Source: Phosphoribacter sp037046615 (GTDB lineage: Bacteria; Actinomycetota; Actinomycetes; Actinomycetales; Dermatophilaceae). Taken from it: DNA of 64,000 bases. A program made the translations under genes and the position numbers. Under the pieces are notes generated by a model. It was given only the letters and a program-made list of their open reading frames with translations. It made no database searches and was not told the origin of the DNA. Below are positions 47,251 to 56,778 of the stretch, one piece after another; positions within the stretch are counted from its first letter, which is position 1; every line of letters starts with the position of its first letter. The stretch spans positions 45,782-109,781 of the forward strand of contig JBAOHD010000002.1 of assembly GCA_037046615.1 (NCBI GenBank), read 5' to 3'.

Positions 47251-47748
47251 CAGTGTCTGACGACATCGTCTGGCCGCGAGTCGGCATCGGCACCGACGTC
47301 CACGCCTTCGCTCCTGAGCTCGGCCGGCCGTCCCCTGTGGATCGCGGGGTTGCTCTGGCCCGGGGAGCCGGGCCTCGACGGGCACTCCGACGCTGACGTC
47401 GCCTGCCACGCCGCGTGCGACGCTCTTTTCTCGGCGGCGGGCCTCGGTGACCTCGGTCGTCACTTCGGGACCGAGCGGCCGGAGTATGCCGGGGCCTCCG
47501 GTCTGACCTTGCTCACCGAGGCGGCCCGCCTGGTGCGTGAGGCCGGCTTCGAGGTGGGCAATGTCGCGATCCAGATCGTCGGCAACCGCCCCAAGATCGG
47601 CCCGCGCCGCGCCGAAGCTGAAGGTGAGCTGTCGCTCGCCGTCGGCGCTCCGGTGTCCGTCAGCGGCACGACGACCGACGGGCTCGGCCTCACCGGCCGC
47701 GACGAAGGCATCGCCGCGATCGCGACCGCGATTGTGATGCCGCGATGA
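47247..47748 (+). CDS. ispF: 2-C-methyl-D-erythritol 2,4-cyclodiphosphate synthase (frame broken)
   Basis: Begins VSDDIVWPRVGIGTDVHAF, where Asp and His are metal ligands. Removing one C from CCCC near 47334 joins GRPSLWIAGLLWPGE and GLDGHSDADVACHAACDALF. It ends VSGTTTDGLGLTGRDEGIAA with stop at 47748. About 166 residues, the normal IspF size. The stop overlaps the ATG of the next gene. Confidence 0.92.
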
Positions 47749-48198
47749 CGGTGCAGCCTCCCACCTCTCCAGGAGAGACCGGCGCCATCGTCCCGGGACC
47801 GATGCCGTGGGGTCTGGCCGCCGCGATGGGCGTCGTGGTGGGGTCGGTCGTGACCGGCGTTGTCAGCCTGGGCGGCTTCCTCCTCCAGGGATGGACCCTG
47901 CCGTTGTTCGACAGCCTCTCAGGTGGGGGATGCGCGACCACCCACCGGTGCGGGGAGAGTCTGGGTTTGGTTGGGCTGCTCATCGTCTTCGGCGGGTGGC
48001 TCGCCGGATCGCTCATCTCGCTCATCGTCGTGCCGCTGGTGACCCGTCGGCGAAAGACCCTGGGCAGCGCCCTCGTCGCCGGACTCGTGGTCGGACTCGT
48101 GACGGCATCGCTCGTGCTGGTCGGGATTCAGGTTTTCACCTACAGCGGTCCCGAGCCCGTCCGCCCACCGGCGCCAGCCAGCGCGGGACTGCAGCTAG
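47745..48198 (+). CDS. Small membrane protein of unknown function
   Basis: Starts at ATG overlapping the ispF stop. Four predicted helices (AAAMGVVVGSVVTGVVSLGG, GLVGLLIVFGGWLAGSLISL, ALVAGLVVGLVTASLVLVGI) within about 150 residues and two Cys (GGGCATTHRCG). The open frame continues to 48440, but beyond 48195 it lies opposite a DNA-binding gene and becomes Arg/His-rich. In the +1 frame a TAG at 48196-48198 gives a sensible end. Confidence 0.55.
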
Positions 48199-48575
48199 CG
48201 CTGGCGGCGGGTCATCGCAATCGGGGTGACCTGGTCGATCGAATGCGGCCGCGGCGCTCGACCCGGCCGCATCGACGCCACGCCGGCGAGGCGTTGGATG
48301 GCCGCCACATGGCCACAGAAGGCATGCCGCCCGGCCGAGGTCATCGCCACGACCGTGAACGTGCGGCTGCCCTCGCGATAGCGCCGCAGGGAGACGTAGC
48401 CGGCCTGCTCGAGGGCCTTGAGATGTTTGGACAGGGCTGACTCACTGATCCCCAGGCTTTCCCGGAGCCGGGAGAACTCGGCCTCCACGACCGCAGCGAG
48501 CATCCCCGACACCTGCAGACGGGTGCGCTCGTGGATCACCTCGTCGAAGAGCGGCTGCGGACTCACGGTCAGCAT
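48195..48575 (-). CDS. Winged-helix transcriptional regulator (HTH_34/MarR-like)
   Basis: 126 residues. Wing and recognition helix: RLRESLGISESALSKHLKAL, EQAGYVSLRRYREG then SRTFTVVAMTSAGRHAF. This pattern is of small MarR/ArsR-like regulators with a single wHTH domain. No obvious target is adjacent. It converges with the membrane protein gene. Confidence 0.82.
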   Translation of the reverse strand: MLTVSPQPLFDEVIHERTRLQVSGMLAAVVEAEFSRLRESLGISESALSKHLKALEQAGYVSLRRYREGSRTFTVVAMTSAGRHAFCGHVAAIQRLAGVASMRPGRAPRPHSIDQVTPIAMTRRQR

Positions 48576-48733
48576 CCTAGGGCGACCTCACAGCCCCACT
48601 TGCCGGTGAGGAAAGCCCACTGGGCCTGGCCGGGCCGCACAAAGGCAACCACCCGGCATACCCAGGTCTTGCCTTCCGGTGGCGTCTGTCGTCTCCTGGT
48701 GAGACGTACGTCTGGACTCATGCAGGAGGATCC

Positions 48734-49867
48734 ATGCCGCAGACCGTCAAGGGAGTCATCGCTCGCAGGAAGGGGGCGCCCGTCGAGGTCGTCGACATCG
48801 TCGTCCCGGACCCCGGGCCGGGTGAAGCGGTCGTCGCGATCCAGGCGTGCGGGGTATGCCACACCGATCTCCATTACCGCGAAGGTGGCATCAACGACGA
48901 CTTCCCGTTCCTGCTCGGACATGAGGCCGCTGGCGTCGTCGAGGCGGTTGGACCCGGGGTCACCGAGGTCGCTCCTGGCGACTTCGTCATCCTCAACTGG
49001 CGAGCCGTCTGCGGGCAGTGCCGCGCCTGTCTCAAGGGCAAGCCGTGGTATTGCTTCGCCACCCACAACGCCACCCAGAAGATGACGATCGCCTCGGGCG
49101 AGGGTGCGGGCACAGAGCTCAGCCCGGCGCTGGGCATCGGTGCCTTCATCGAGAAGACCCTCGTCGCCGCGGGCCAGTGCACCAAGGTCACCGAGGCCGA
49201 CGCGGCTGCGGTCGGTCTGCTCGGGTGTGGGGTCATGGCCGGCTTCGGTGCGGCGGTCAACACCGGCGGGATCGGTCGGGGTGACTCGATCGCCGTCATC
49301 GGCTGCGGTGGGGTCGGCAATGCCGCGATCGCGGGAGCCGCGACCGTTGGCGCGACGACAATCATCGCGGTCGACATCGACGACCGGAAGCTCGACGCCG
49401 CCCGCCGATTCGGGGCGACCCACACGGTCAACTCCAGCACCGCCGACCCGGTCGAGGCGATCCGGGCGCTCACCGGCGGTCATGGCGCCGATGTCGTCGT
49501 CGAAGCCGTCGGTCGGCCCGAGACCTACGAGCAGGCCTTCTTCGCTCGCGACCTCGCCGGCACCGTCGTCCTCGTCGGCGTGCCGACGCCCGACAAGCAG
49601 GTCACGCTGCCGATGATCGAGATCTTCGGTCGCGGCGGCGCGCTCAAGGCCAGTTGGTATGGCGACTGCCTGCCCTCGCGCGACTTCCCCATGCTCGTCG
49701 ACCTCTACCGCCAGGGCCGCTTCCCGCTCGGTGACTTCGTCTCCGAGCGCATCGGACTCGGCGACGTCGAGGCCGCCTTCACCAAGATGCACCACGGCGA
49801 CGTGCTCCGCTCCGTCGTCGAAGTGTCAGCCCCAGCCTCAGCCCCCGACCACGGACAGGAGCCGTGA
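48734..49867 (+). CDS. mscR: S-(hydroxymethyl)mycothiol dehydrogenase (formaldehyde detoxification)
   Basis: 377 residues, Zn-dependent class III-like alcohol dehydrogenase. Catalytic Zn ligands are in ACGVCHTDLHYREGG and LLGHEAAGVVEAVG. Structural Cys are in AVCGQCRACLKGKPWYC. The NAD motif is AVIGCGGVGNAAIAGA. It oxidises the formaldehyde-mycothiol adduct and can act as S-nitrosomycothiol reductase. Directly followed by a metallo-hydrolase, as Rv2259-Rv2260 in mycobacteria. Mycothiol is made by MshA and MshD in this window. Confidence 0.92.
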   Translation: MPQTVKGVIARRKGAPVEVVDIVVPDPGPGEAVVAIQACGVCHTDLHYREGGINDDFPFLLGHEAAGVVEAVGPGVTEVAPGDFVILNWRAVCGQCRACLKGKPWYCFATHNATQKMTIASGEGAGTELSPALGIGAFIEKTLVAAGQCTKVTEADAAAVGLLGCGVMAGFGAAVNTGGIGRGDSIAVIGCGGVGNAAIAGAATVGATTIIAVDIDDRKLDAARRFGATHTVNSSTADPVEAIRALTGGHGADVVVEAVGRPETYEQAFFARDLAGTVVLVGVPTPDKQVTLPMIEIFGRGGALKASWYGDCLPSRDFPMLVDLYRQGRFPLGDFVSERIGLGDVEAAFTKMHHGDVLRSVVEVSAPASAPDHGQEP

Positions 49868-50538
49868 GTATGCCGTCCGCCCCCGACATCTCCTCCCTCC
49901 CAACCTCCCCCGGCGGTGTCCGCGTCGACCACCTCGTGACCTCCGGGACGTTCAGTCTCGACGGCGGCACCTGGGAGGTCGACAACAACGTCTGGATCCT
50001 CGGCGATGACACCCAGTGCGTGGTCTTCGATGCGCCCCACGTGAGCGCGCCGATCCTTGAAGCCATCGGTGAGCGCACCCTCCTCGCGATCCTCTGCACC
50101 CACGCGCATGACGACCACATCACCGCGGTCGGTGAGGTGCGTGCGGCGACGGGGGCGGCGGCATACCTCCACCCGGCCGACCGGGTGCTCTGGGACCGGG
50201 TCTACGAGGAAGCCCCCGACCGCGACCTCGTCGACGGCGAGAGCCTGCCGGTCGGTGACGTAACGATCGAGGTGCTGCACACGCCTGGGCACGCGCCCGG
50301 GGCGGTGTGTTTCTCCGTCCCGGCCCTCGGTGTCGTCTTCTCCGGGGACACCCTCTTCAACGGCGGCCCGGGTGCGACCGGGCGCTCGTTCAGCGATTTC
50401 CCGACGATCATCGAGTCGGTGTCCGGGCGGCTGTTCGCGCTGCCCGACGAGACCGTCGTCCTCACTGGCCATGGTGACGCGACGACGATCGGGGCCGAGC
50501 GGCCGCACCTGCAGGAGTGGATCGATCGCGGGCACTAG
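49864..50538 (+). CDS. Metallo-beta-lactamase-fold hydrolase coupled to mscR
   Basis: 224 residues. MBL motif CTHAHDDHITAVGEV (HxHxDH with Ala in the second place), further ligands HTPGHAPGAV, SGDTLFNGGPGATGR and VLTGHGDATTIG. By analogy with glyoxalase II it may hydrolyse S-formylmycothiol made by MscR; that is inferred from context. GTG 49864 overlaps the mscR stop; ATG 49870 is an alternative start. Confidence 0.88.
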   Translation: MSMPSAPDISSLPTSPGGVRVDHLVTSGTFSLDGGTWEVDNNVWILGDDTQCVVFDAPHVSAPILEAIGERTLLAILCTHAHDDHITAVGEVRAATGAAAYLHPADRVLWDRVYEEAPDRDLVDGESLPVGDVTIEVLHTPGHAPGAVCFSVPALGVVFSGDTLFNGGPGATGRSFSDFPTIIESVSGRLFALPDETVVLTGHGDATTIGAERPHLQEWIDRGH

Positions 50539-50555
50539 ACGGAGGAGCCCACCGC

Positions 50556-50592
50556 GGCGCCACGGCATACGACCTCCGGATGCCGTGGCGCC
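50556..50592. terminator. Hairpin after the mscR operon
   Basis: Perfect 13 bp stem: GGCGCCACGGCAT (50556-50568) with ATGCCGTGGCGCC (50580-50592). Carries one CGGCATAC. Placed between the MBL hydrolase and cysS. Confidence 0.65.
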
Positions 50593-50662
50593 GTCCCTGT
50601 GTCAGAGCTGGGAGCGCGGACGGCGGGGACTGTCGCAGGACGAGCCCCCGTAGACTTGATCG

Positions 50663-52116
50663 GTGAGCCTGCACCTGTTTGACACCGCCACACGCACCCT
50701 GCGCGAGTTCCGTCCGCTCGTCGACGGCCAGGTCGGCATGTATATCTGTGGGCTCACGACGCAGGGCGCACCTCACATTGGTCACGTCCGGTTTGCGGTC
50801 GCCTTCGACGTGCTGCGCCGGTGGCTGACGATCGGCCACGGCTATGACGTCACCCTCGTGCGCAATGTCACCGACATCGACGACAAGATCCTCGCCAAGG
50901 CCGCCGCGGCGGGTGAGCCCTGGTTCGTGCTCTCCTACCGCAACGAGCGCCTCGCGAGCGAGGCGCTGGCCCTGCTCGGCGTGCTGCCGGCCACCTACGA
51001 GCCCCGCGCCACCGGCCACATCACCGAGATGGTCGACCTCATGGACACGCTCGTCGCCAAGGGCCATGCGTATGCCGCGCCAGATGGCTCGGGGGACGTC
51101 TATTTCGACGTCCGCTCGTGGCCGGAGTACGGCTCGCTGACCGGCCAGGCGATCGAGGACATGGCCGCCGCCGAAGACGCCGATCCCCGCGGCAAGCGCG
51201 ATCCGCGCGACTTCGCGCTGTGGAAGGGTCGCAAGGCCGACGAGCCCGAGAGTGCATCATGGCCGATCCACTACGGCATCGGACGACCCGGCTGGCACCT
51301 CGAATGCTCCGCGATGGCGCGCCGCTATCTCGGTGACGCCTTCGATATCCACGGCGGCGGCATCGACCTGCGCTTCCCGCACCATGAAAACGAGCAAGCC
51401 CAGTCACGCGCCGCAGGCCTCGACTTCGCCAACTTCTGGCTCCACAACGCGTGGGTCACGGTCAGGGGCCAGAAGATGGGCAAATCTTCTGGGCAACGCC
51501 CTCGAGATCCATGAGCTGACCAAGCACGCCAGGCCTCTGGCGGTCCGCTACTACCTCACGGCCGCTCACTATCGGTCGATGATCGAATACCACCCAGGAT
51601 CGCTGGCCGAGGCCGAGAGTGCGGTGGAGCGCATCGAGGGCTTCCTCGGTCGTGTCGCGCGGGTGCGGCCGATCGACGTCATGGCGGGAGTCGATCCCTG
51701 CGGAGTTTGCCGCCGCGATGGACGACGACCTCAACGTCTCCGGTGCTCTCGCCGTGATCCATGACGCGGTCCGCGCGGGCAACACGGCCCTCGACGAGGC
51801 CGACCTCGACCGGGCCTGCGAGCTGGCGGCATCAGTCGTTGCGATGACCCAGGTGCTTGGTGTGAATCCGCTTGATCCACACTGGAATTCGAGCGTGACC
51901 GCCCATGACGGTGACGCGATGGGTGCCCTGCAGGTCCTCGTCGAGGCTCAGTTGGCTGCCCGACAGGCCGCCCGCGCGGCCCGAGATTTCGCCGCCGCCG
52001 ACGAGATCCGCGACCGGCTGACCGCTGCCGGCATCGCGATCGAAGACACCCCGTCGGGCCCGCAGTGGTCGCTCACGCGGGCTCAACCGACGACCACCGA
52101 TCCCCAGGGAGCTTGA
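50663..52116 (+). CDS. cysS: Cysteinyl-tRNA synthetase (two frame breaks)
   Basis: GTG start. Zn/Cys site MYICGLTTQGAPHIGHVR with the HIGH motif, WHLECSAMARRYLGDAFDIH, HHENEQAQSRA, and KMGKSLGN (KMSKS variant). Removing one T near 51488 gives KMGKSLGNALEIHELT, and one G from GGG near 51693 gives MAESIPAEFAAAMDDDLN. About 483 residues. The mshC paralogue is excluded because the C-terminal anticodon domain follows to residue 483. Two bases before rlmB. Confidence 0.95.
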
Positions 52117-52117
52117 C

Positions 52118-53114
52118 ATGCCCGGCAATTCACAGCGCCGCGGCGCCGTCCGCAAGAGTGGTAAGGGGCCGACCGTCGGGTCTGGCGGTCAGCGTCGGAA
52201 GGGGCTCGAAGGTCGCGGTCCCACCCCGAAGGCCACCGACCGCGAAAACCATCCGGCCCATCAGCGCACCGCTCGTCAGGGCGCTGGCGCAGGCGGCGGC
52301 CGTCCGGCGACTGGCGCGCGGGGTGGCACAGGCGCGAGCAGCCAGTGCTCGTCGGGGCAAGCCGAGTTCCGAGATGGTCGCCGGACGCAACTCTGTCGTC
52401 GAGGCTCTGCGCGCGGACATCCCGGCGACGACGATGTATGTCGCCACCCGCATCGACACCGACGACCGGGTGCGCGAGGCGATCACGGAGGCGACGCGGC
52501 GCGGCATCCCGATCCTGGAATGTCCCCGCGGCGAACTCGACCGGCTGACCGACGGCGCGGTCCACCAAGGCCTCGCGCTCCAAGTGCCGGCCTATGAGTA
52601 TGCCGACCCCGCGGACTTCATCGATCCCGAGGCGCCGGGCACCCCGCTGGTCGTCGCGCTTGACGGCATCACCGACCCACGCAACCTCGGCGCGATCATC
52701 CGGTCGGTCGCGGCCTTCGGTGGCCACGGCGTCGTCGTCCCGGAGCGCCGGTCGGTCGGCATGACAGCCAGCGCGTGGAAGACCTCTGCTGGAGCAGCGG
52801 CCCGCGTGCCGGTGGCGAAGGCGAGCAACCTCACGCGGGCCCTCGAGAGTTATCAGAAGGCGGGGTTCTTCGTCGTCGGCCTCGACATGGACGGCGACGT
52901 CGACCTGCCCGAGCTCGACCTCGCCGACCAACCCCTGGTTGTCGTCGTCGGGTCGGAGGGTAAGGGGCTGTCGCGGCTGGTCCGTGAGACCTGCGACCAG
53001 GTGGTGTCGATCCCGATGGTGTCATCGGTCGAGTCGCTCAACGCGGGGATCGCCGCCGGCGTGACCCTCTATGAGATCGCCCGGCAACGCGCTGGGCATC
53101 GGCCGGCTCGCTAG
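52118..53114 (+). CDS. rlmB: 23S rRNA 2'-O-methyltransferase RlmB/SpoU family (frame broken)
   Basis: Basic N-terminal extension MPGNSQRRGAVRKSGKGPTV typical of actinobacterial members. After a +1 break near 52335 the protein continues PSSEMVAGRNSVVEALRADI, with the SpoU knot motifs DGITDPRNLGAIIRSVAAFG, VVVVGSEGKGLSRLV and SIPMVSSVESLNAGIAAGV. About 331 residues. The cysS-rlmB order matches Rv3580c-Rv3579c. Confidence 0.93.
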
Positions 53115-53148
53115 CATGTCGGCACGGATCGTCTAAGGAGTACGCCAG

Positions 53149-54039
53149 GTGGGTAAGAGTGCACGCGCGGAAAACGCCCGGCTCGCGCAGCTACGGGCCG
53201 AGCAGGCCAAGGCCGAGCGCAAGAGCAAGCTGATGATTGCCGGAGGCGCGACCGCCGTCGTGCTGGCGGTCATCATCGGCCTGGTCGTCGTCGCCCTCCA
53301 AGGGGGTTCGAAGGATGTCGTCGGCCAGTCTGCGACCGCCCTCGACCAGGCGACCTTCTCGAAGCTGACCACAGTCCCCGCCGCAGCGCTCGACGCGGTC
53401 GGCGTCGGCACGGCGAGCAACCCGCCGAAGTCGATCGACGCGCCTACCATCACCAAGGACGGCAAGCCGAAGATCCTGTATGTCGGCGCGGAGTACTGCC
53501 CCTACTGCGCCGACCAGCGCTGGCCGCTCGTCGTGGCGCTCTCGCGCTTCGGCACGTGGAACAACCTCAACGCGACCTATTCGGCGCCCGCTCCCGAGGT
53601 CAATCCAGACACCCCGACCGTCTCATTCCACGGCGCGACCTACTCGAGCCAGTACGTCTCCTTCACCGGCATCGAGACCGCGACGAACAAGAAGTCCAAC
53701 GGCCAGTTCACCAAGCTCGACCCGCTCGAGGGCGAGGACAAGACCCTCTTCGAGACCTACAACAACAAGCCGTATGTCGAGGCGCCCGGCGCGATCCCGT
53801 GGCTGACCATCGGTGGCACCTCGATCCAGTCCGGCGCCTCCTACTCCGGCAAGGTCCTGGCCGGCAAGACGCACGCCGAGATCGCCTCGGCGCTGTCTGA
53901 CCCCACCTCCGACATCGCCAAGGGCGTCAACGGCACGGCCAACCTCTTCACCGCCCAGATCTGCAAGGTGACCAACCAACAGCCGACCAACGTCTGCACG
54001 GCGCCGGGTGTGGTCGCGGCAACAGCGGCGCTGAAGTGA
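53149..54039 (+). CDS. Membrane-anchored thioredoxin-fold protein (DUF929-like)
   Basis: 296 residues. Basic coiled N-terminus (ARLAQLRAEQAKAERKSKLM), one membrane helix (AVVLAVIIGLVVVAL), then an external domain with the redox motif CPYC in YVGAEYCPYCADQRWPLVVA. Late residues include a Cys pair (QICKVTN, TNVCTAP). It overlaps the VKOR gene, so it is probably the DsbA-like partner re-oxidised by it in disulfide formation. Confidence 0.87.
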   Translation: MGKSARAENARLAQLRAEQAKAERKSKLMIAGGATAVVLAVIIGLVVVALQGGSKDVVGQSATALDQATFSKLTTVPAAALDAVGVGTASNPPKSIDAPTITKDGKPKILYVGAEYCPYCADQRWPLVVALSRFGTWNNLNATYSAPAPEVNPDTPTVSFHGATYSSQYVSFTGIETATNKKSNGQFTKLDPLEGEDKTLFETYNNKPYVEAPGAIPWLTIGGTSIQSGASYSGKVLAGKTHAEIASALSDPTSDIAKGVNGTANLFTAQICKVTNQQPTNVCTAPGVVAATAALK

Positions 54040-54548
54040 CGGCGACTTCTGGCAGCAGGGCCTCGTCCCGCGAGCGGATCGTCCCGATCTGGCTGCCGCA
54101 GGCCATCAAGGCGCTGTGCATCCTCGGGCTGATCGTGTCGGCCTACCTCACGTGGGAGTCGTTCACCGGCGGTGCCACGCTGGCCTGTCCCGAAGGCGAG
54201 ACGATCAACTGCGCGAAGGTCACCGAGAGCGAGTGGTCCAAGCTCTTCGGGATCCCGGTCGCGCCGCTCGGGCTCGCGTTCTTCGCCATCATGTGGTGGC
54301 TCGCGACGCCGGCCCGGCTGCGTGACCCTCGGCCGCTCTGGGACAGGCTGCGCCTGGCCTTTGTTGGCGTCGGGGTCGCGATGGTGCTCTACCTCGTGTG
54401 GGCTGAGCTGTTTAAGATCGGCGCGATCTGCCTGTGGTGCACAGTCGTCCACGTGGCCGTGCTCGCGCTCTTCGTCGTCATCCTCTTCGGCCAGATCATG
54501 ATCGAGCCGCCCCCGGCACGCGTGCGCCACAAAGACCGCGTGCGCTGA
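54036..54548 (+). CDS. Vitamin K epoxide reductase (VKOR) family protein
   Basis: 170 residues, GTG start overlapping the thioredoxin-like gene. Four to five helices. Loop Cys pair ACPEGETINCAKV, and the active CxxC as ICLWCTVVH in the last helices. Bacterial VKOR re-oxidises DsbA-like proteins using quinone, which fits the upstream CPYC protein. Confidence 0.92.
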   Translation: MTATSGSRASSRERIVPIWLPQAIKALCILGLIVSAYLTWESFTGGATLACPEGETINCAKVTESEWSKLFGIPVAPLGLAFFAIMWWLATPARLRDPRPLWDRLRLAFVGVGVAMVLYLVWAELFKIGAICLWCTVVHVAVLALFVVILFGQIMIEPPPARVRHKDRVR

Positions 54549-54551
54549 GGG

Positions 54552-54618
54552 CACACACGGCATAACGCGAGCGGCATACGCCCCCAGCCGGGGACGTATG
54601 CCGCTCGCGTTGTGTGCT
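54552..54618. terminator. Long hairpin between VKOR and RDD genes
   Basis: Perfect 17 bp stem AACGCGAGCGGCATACG (54565-54581) with its reverse complement (54596-54612), extended outside by GCACAC/GTGTGC. Contains an inverted GGCATAC/GTATGCC pair. Bidirectional, between convergent genes. Confidence 0.8.
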
Positions 54619-54620
54619 TC

Positions 54621-55406
54621 TTAACGCTCCTTGACGACGACGGTCCTCATGATCTTGTCGGCGAAGGTCTGCTTCATCGGGTCCCACAGCGGCCAGAGGT
54701 AGCCGATGTAGACCGCGCTGTCGAGGTAATGGCACAACTGGCGCAGGAAGTTCTGGCCCATGCTGAGGATCGCCCCGGTGTCCTGGTGGACGACCCGAAG
54801 GCCACGGCGTGCCTTGCCCCACGACTGGCCCGTGCGCCCCTGCTTGACGATGACGTTGTAGACACCGATGCCCCCCATGATCAGGAAGCCGAGGCCGGCG
54901 AGGATGAAACCGAGCGTCGCGAGGCCGGTGTTGCCCGTGCTGATGACCCGCCCGGTCGAGGTCTTCGTCGGCGCATTGAGGATCCCGACGACGAAGCCGC
55001 CGATATAGAGCGCCAAGCCCGGCAGGGTGTAGAGCATGTCGATGAGGGTTGCCACGGCGCGGTCGCCCCACGACGCGAGGTCACCGCGCGCCTGCAACGG
55101 ATTGGTGATGGCGGGTGCGGCCGCGTACCCGTACTGGGGGCTCTGGGGCGCCTGCCCGTATGCCGACTGGTCGCCGTAGGGCTGCTGGGGTGCCTGCCCA
55201 TACCCCTGCTGCTGACCGTAGGGAGGCTGCTGGGCGTATCCAGGCTGGGGAGCCTGGTCAGGCTGACCGAACGGGTTCTGCTGACCGTACGACGGCGGCT
55301 GGCCGCCCGGCTGCTGACCGAAGGGCGACGCGGATGGCGGCGGTGCGGCATACCCGGGAGGGGGCGGCGGCTGCTGAGGGTGGAACGGGTCAGGTTGCTG
55401 GGTCAT
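54621..55406 (-). CDS. RDD-family membrane protein with Gln/Pro/Tyr-rich N-terminus
   Basis: 261 residues. The first 105 are repeats rich in Gly-Gln-Pro-Tyr (QPPYGQQQGYGQAPQQPYG). The RDD domain follows: LASWGDRAVATLIDMLYTLP, three helices, and GQSWGKARRGLRVVHQDTG. Function of the family is largely unknown; some members are Na+/H+ antiporters. The low-complexity N-terminus is common in actinobacterial RDD proteins. Confidence 0.85.
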   Translation of the reverse strand: MTQQPDPFHPQQPPPPPGYAAPPPSASPFGQQPGGQPPSYGQQNPFGQPDQAPQPGYAQQPPYGQQQGYGQAPQQPYGDQSAYGQAPQSPQYGYAAAPAITNPLQARGDLASWGDRAVATLIDMLYTLPGLALYIGGFVVGILNAPTKTSTGRVISTGNTGLATLGFILAGLGFLIMGGIGVYNVIVKQGRTGQSWGKARRGLRVVHQDTGAILSMGQNFLRQLCHYLDSAVYIGYLWPLWDPMKQTFADKIMRTVVVKER

Positions 55407-55471
55407 GGCTGATCCCCCGAGTCGCAGGCGGGCTCGCGGCGAGCCCGGTGATGGTCGAAACGCCTCCCAGG

Positions 55472-56737
55472 CTAGTCGTGCGGGAGCGTGTCGTCGTCAT
55501 CCCACGCGATGACCGGCATCGCGACAGTATCGACGCCCAGGATGGAGCGCTCGTCGGGCTTGGCCGGCAGCACCCAGCGCACGTAGTCATCGACAGCATG
55601 CTCGATCGGGATGTCGTGGCCAGCGCGCTCGGACATATACCACCGGTGTTCGAGCACCTCGTGGAAGATCTCAGCTGACTCCAGCTTGCCGGCGAGTTCC
55701 CGGGGGACCGCTGCGACGGTCGGCTCGTAGACCCGGGCGAGCCAGTCGTGGGCGACGAGTTCCTCGTGGTCGCCGAGCCGATCCAACGCCGCGCGGTAGG
55801 AATCGAGGTCGTTGAGGAGGCGGCGGGCCTGGTTTTCCTCGACGTCCAGCCCGGTCAGGCGCAGCAGACGTCGGGAGTGGTGCCCGGCATCGACGACTTT
55901 GGGTTGGATCTGGATCGTCGTGCCGCCGACATCGGTCGACATCGCCAGCTCGTCGACGTCGAACCCGAGAGCGTTGAGCCGCCGGATCCGCTCGTCGATG
56001 CGCCACCGGTCGCCGGTCTCGAAGCGCTCGACGCCGGTCAGTTCAGACCACAGTGAGCGGTAGCGGGCGACGATCTCGCTCGACGTGCCGACGGGGTCAG
56101 TCTCGGCGTCGATGAAGCCGCCAGCCTGAAGATCCATGAGTTCGCCGGCAATATTGACGCGGGCGATGTCGAGGTCGTGCTCGCGTTGCCCGTCGGAGAG
56201 TTCGGCATGCAGTTCGCCGGTCTCGGCATCAACGAGGTATGCCGCGAACGCTCCCGCGTCGCGCCGGAAGAGCGTGTTGGACAGCGACACGTCGCCCCAC
56301 CAGAAGCCTGCGAGGTGGACTTTGACGAGCAGCGCCGCGAGGGCGTCGACGAGCCGTGCGGCCGTGTCGGGGCGCAGACTCTGGGAGTAGAGGGCGCGAT
56401 AGGGGAGCGAGAACTGCAGGTGGGTCGTCACGAGGCAGGCATCGAGCGCCAGGCCGTCGGGGGCCTCGCGCCCGGTCACGACCCCCACAGGTCGGACGCA
56501 GGGCAAGTCCAGCCGCCGCAGGGCGCGCAGCATGGCGTACTCACGCCGGGCGATGTCGGCCTTGATCTCCTTGACGGCAATAACTTTCCCGCCGAGGCGC
56601 ACAAAGCGCACGACATGGCGGGAGATGCCGCGAGGGAGGGCTGCGAGGTGATCGCTCGGCCACTCTTCGAGGGGCATCGACCACGGCAGGTCGAACATCG
56701 CGGGGTCGGGCTTGGCTGACGTGATCTGGAGTGCCAT
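55472..56737 (-). CDS. DUF4032 protein with kinase-like (LPS kinase-type) fold
   Basis: 421 residues from ATG 56737 (MALQITSAKPDP). A kinase-like core is visible: Lys in KVIAVKEIKADIARREYAML, catalytic loop VHLAGFWWGDVSLSNTLFRR (H, GD and N), metal Asp in AYLVDAETGEL. The DUF4032 C-terminal half follows. A phosphotransferase role is likely by motif; the substrate is unknown. It lies behind the UgpC-type ATPase on the same strand. Confidence 0.82.
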   Translation of the reverse strand: MALQITSAKPDPAMFDLPWSMPLEEWPSDHLAALPRGISRHVVRFVRLGGKVIAVKEIKADIARREYAMLRALRRLDLPCVRPVGVVTGREAPDGLALDACLVTTHLQFSLPYRALYSQSLRPDTAARLVDALAALLVKVHLAGFWWGDVSLSNTLFRRDAGAFAAYLVDAETGELHAELSDGQREHDLDIARVNIAGELMDLQAGGFIDAETDPVGTSSEIVARYRSLWSELTGVERFETGDRWRIDERIRRLNALGFDVDELAMSTDVGGTTIQIQPKVVDAGHHSRRLLRLTGLDVEENQARRLLNDLDSYRAALDRLGDHEELVAHDWLARVYEPTVAAVPRELAGKLESAEIFHEVLEHRWYMSERAGHDIPIEHAVDDYVRWVLPAKPDERSILGVDTVAMPVIAWDDDDTLPHD

Positions 56738-56778
56738 CGGAGGTCCTCGGGATGGGTGGGGACCGCAGGTCGATGGAA

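Noticed and set aside
47745..48440. Full 231-codon version of the membrane protein after ispF
   Set aside because: The last 80 codons lie opposite a well supported winged-helix gene and are Arg/His/Gly-rich; a frame error near the end is more likely.
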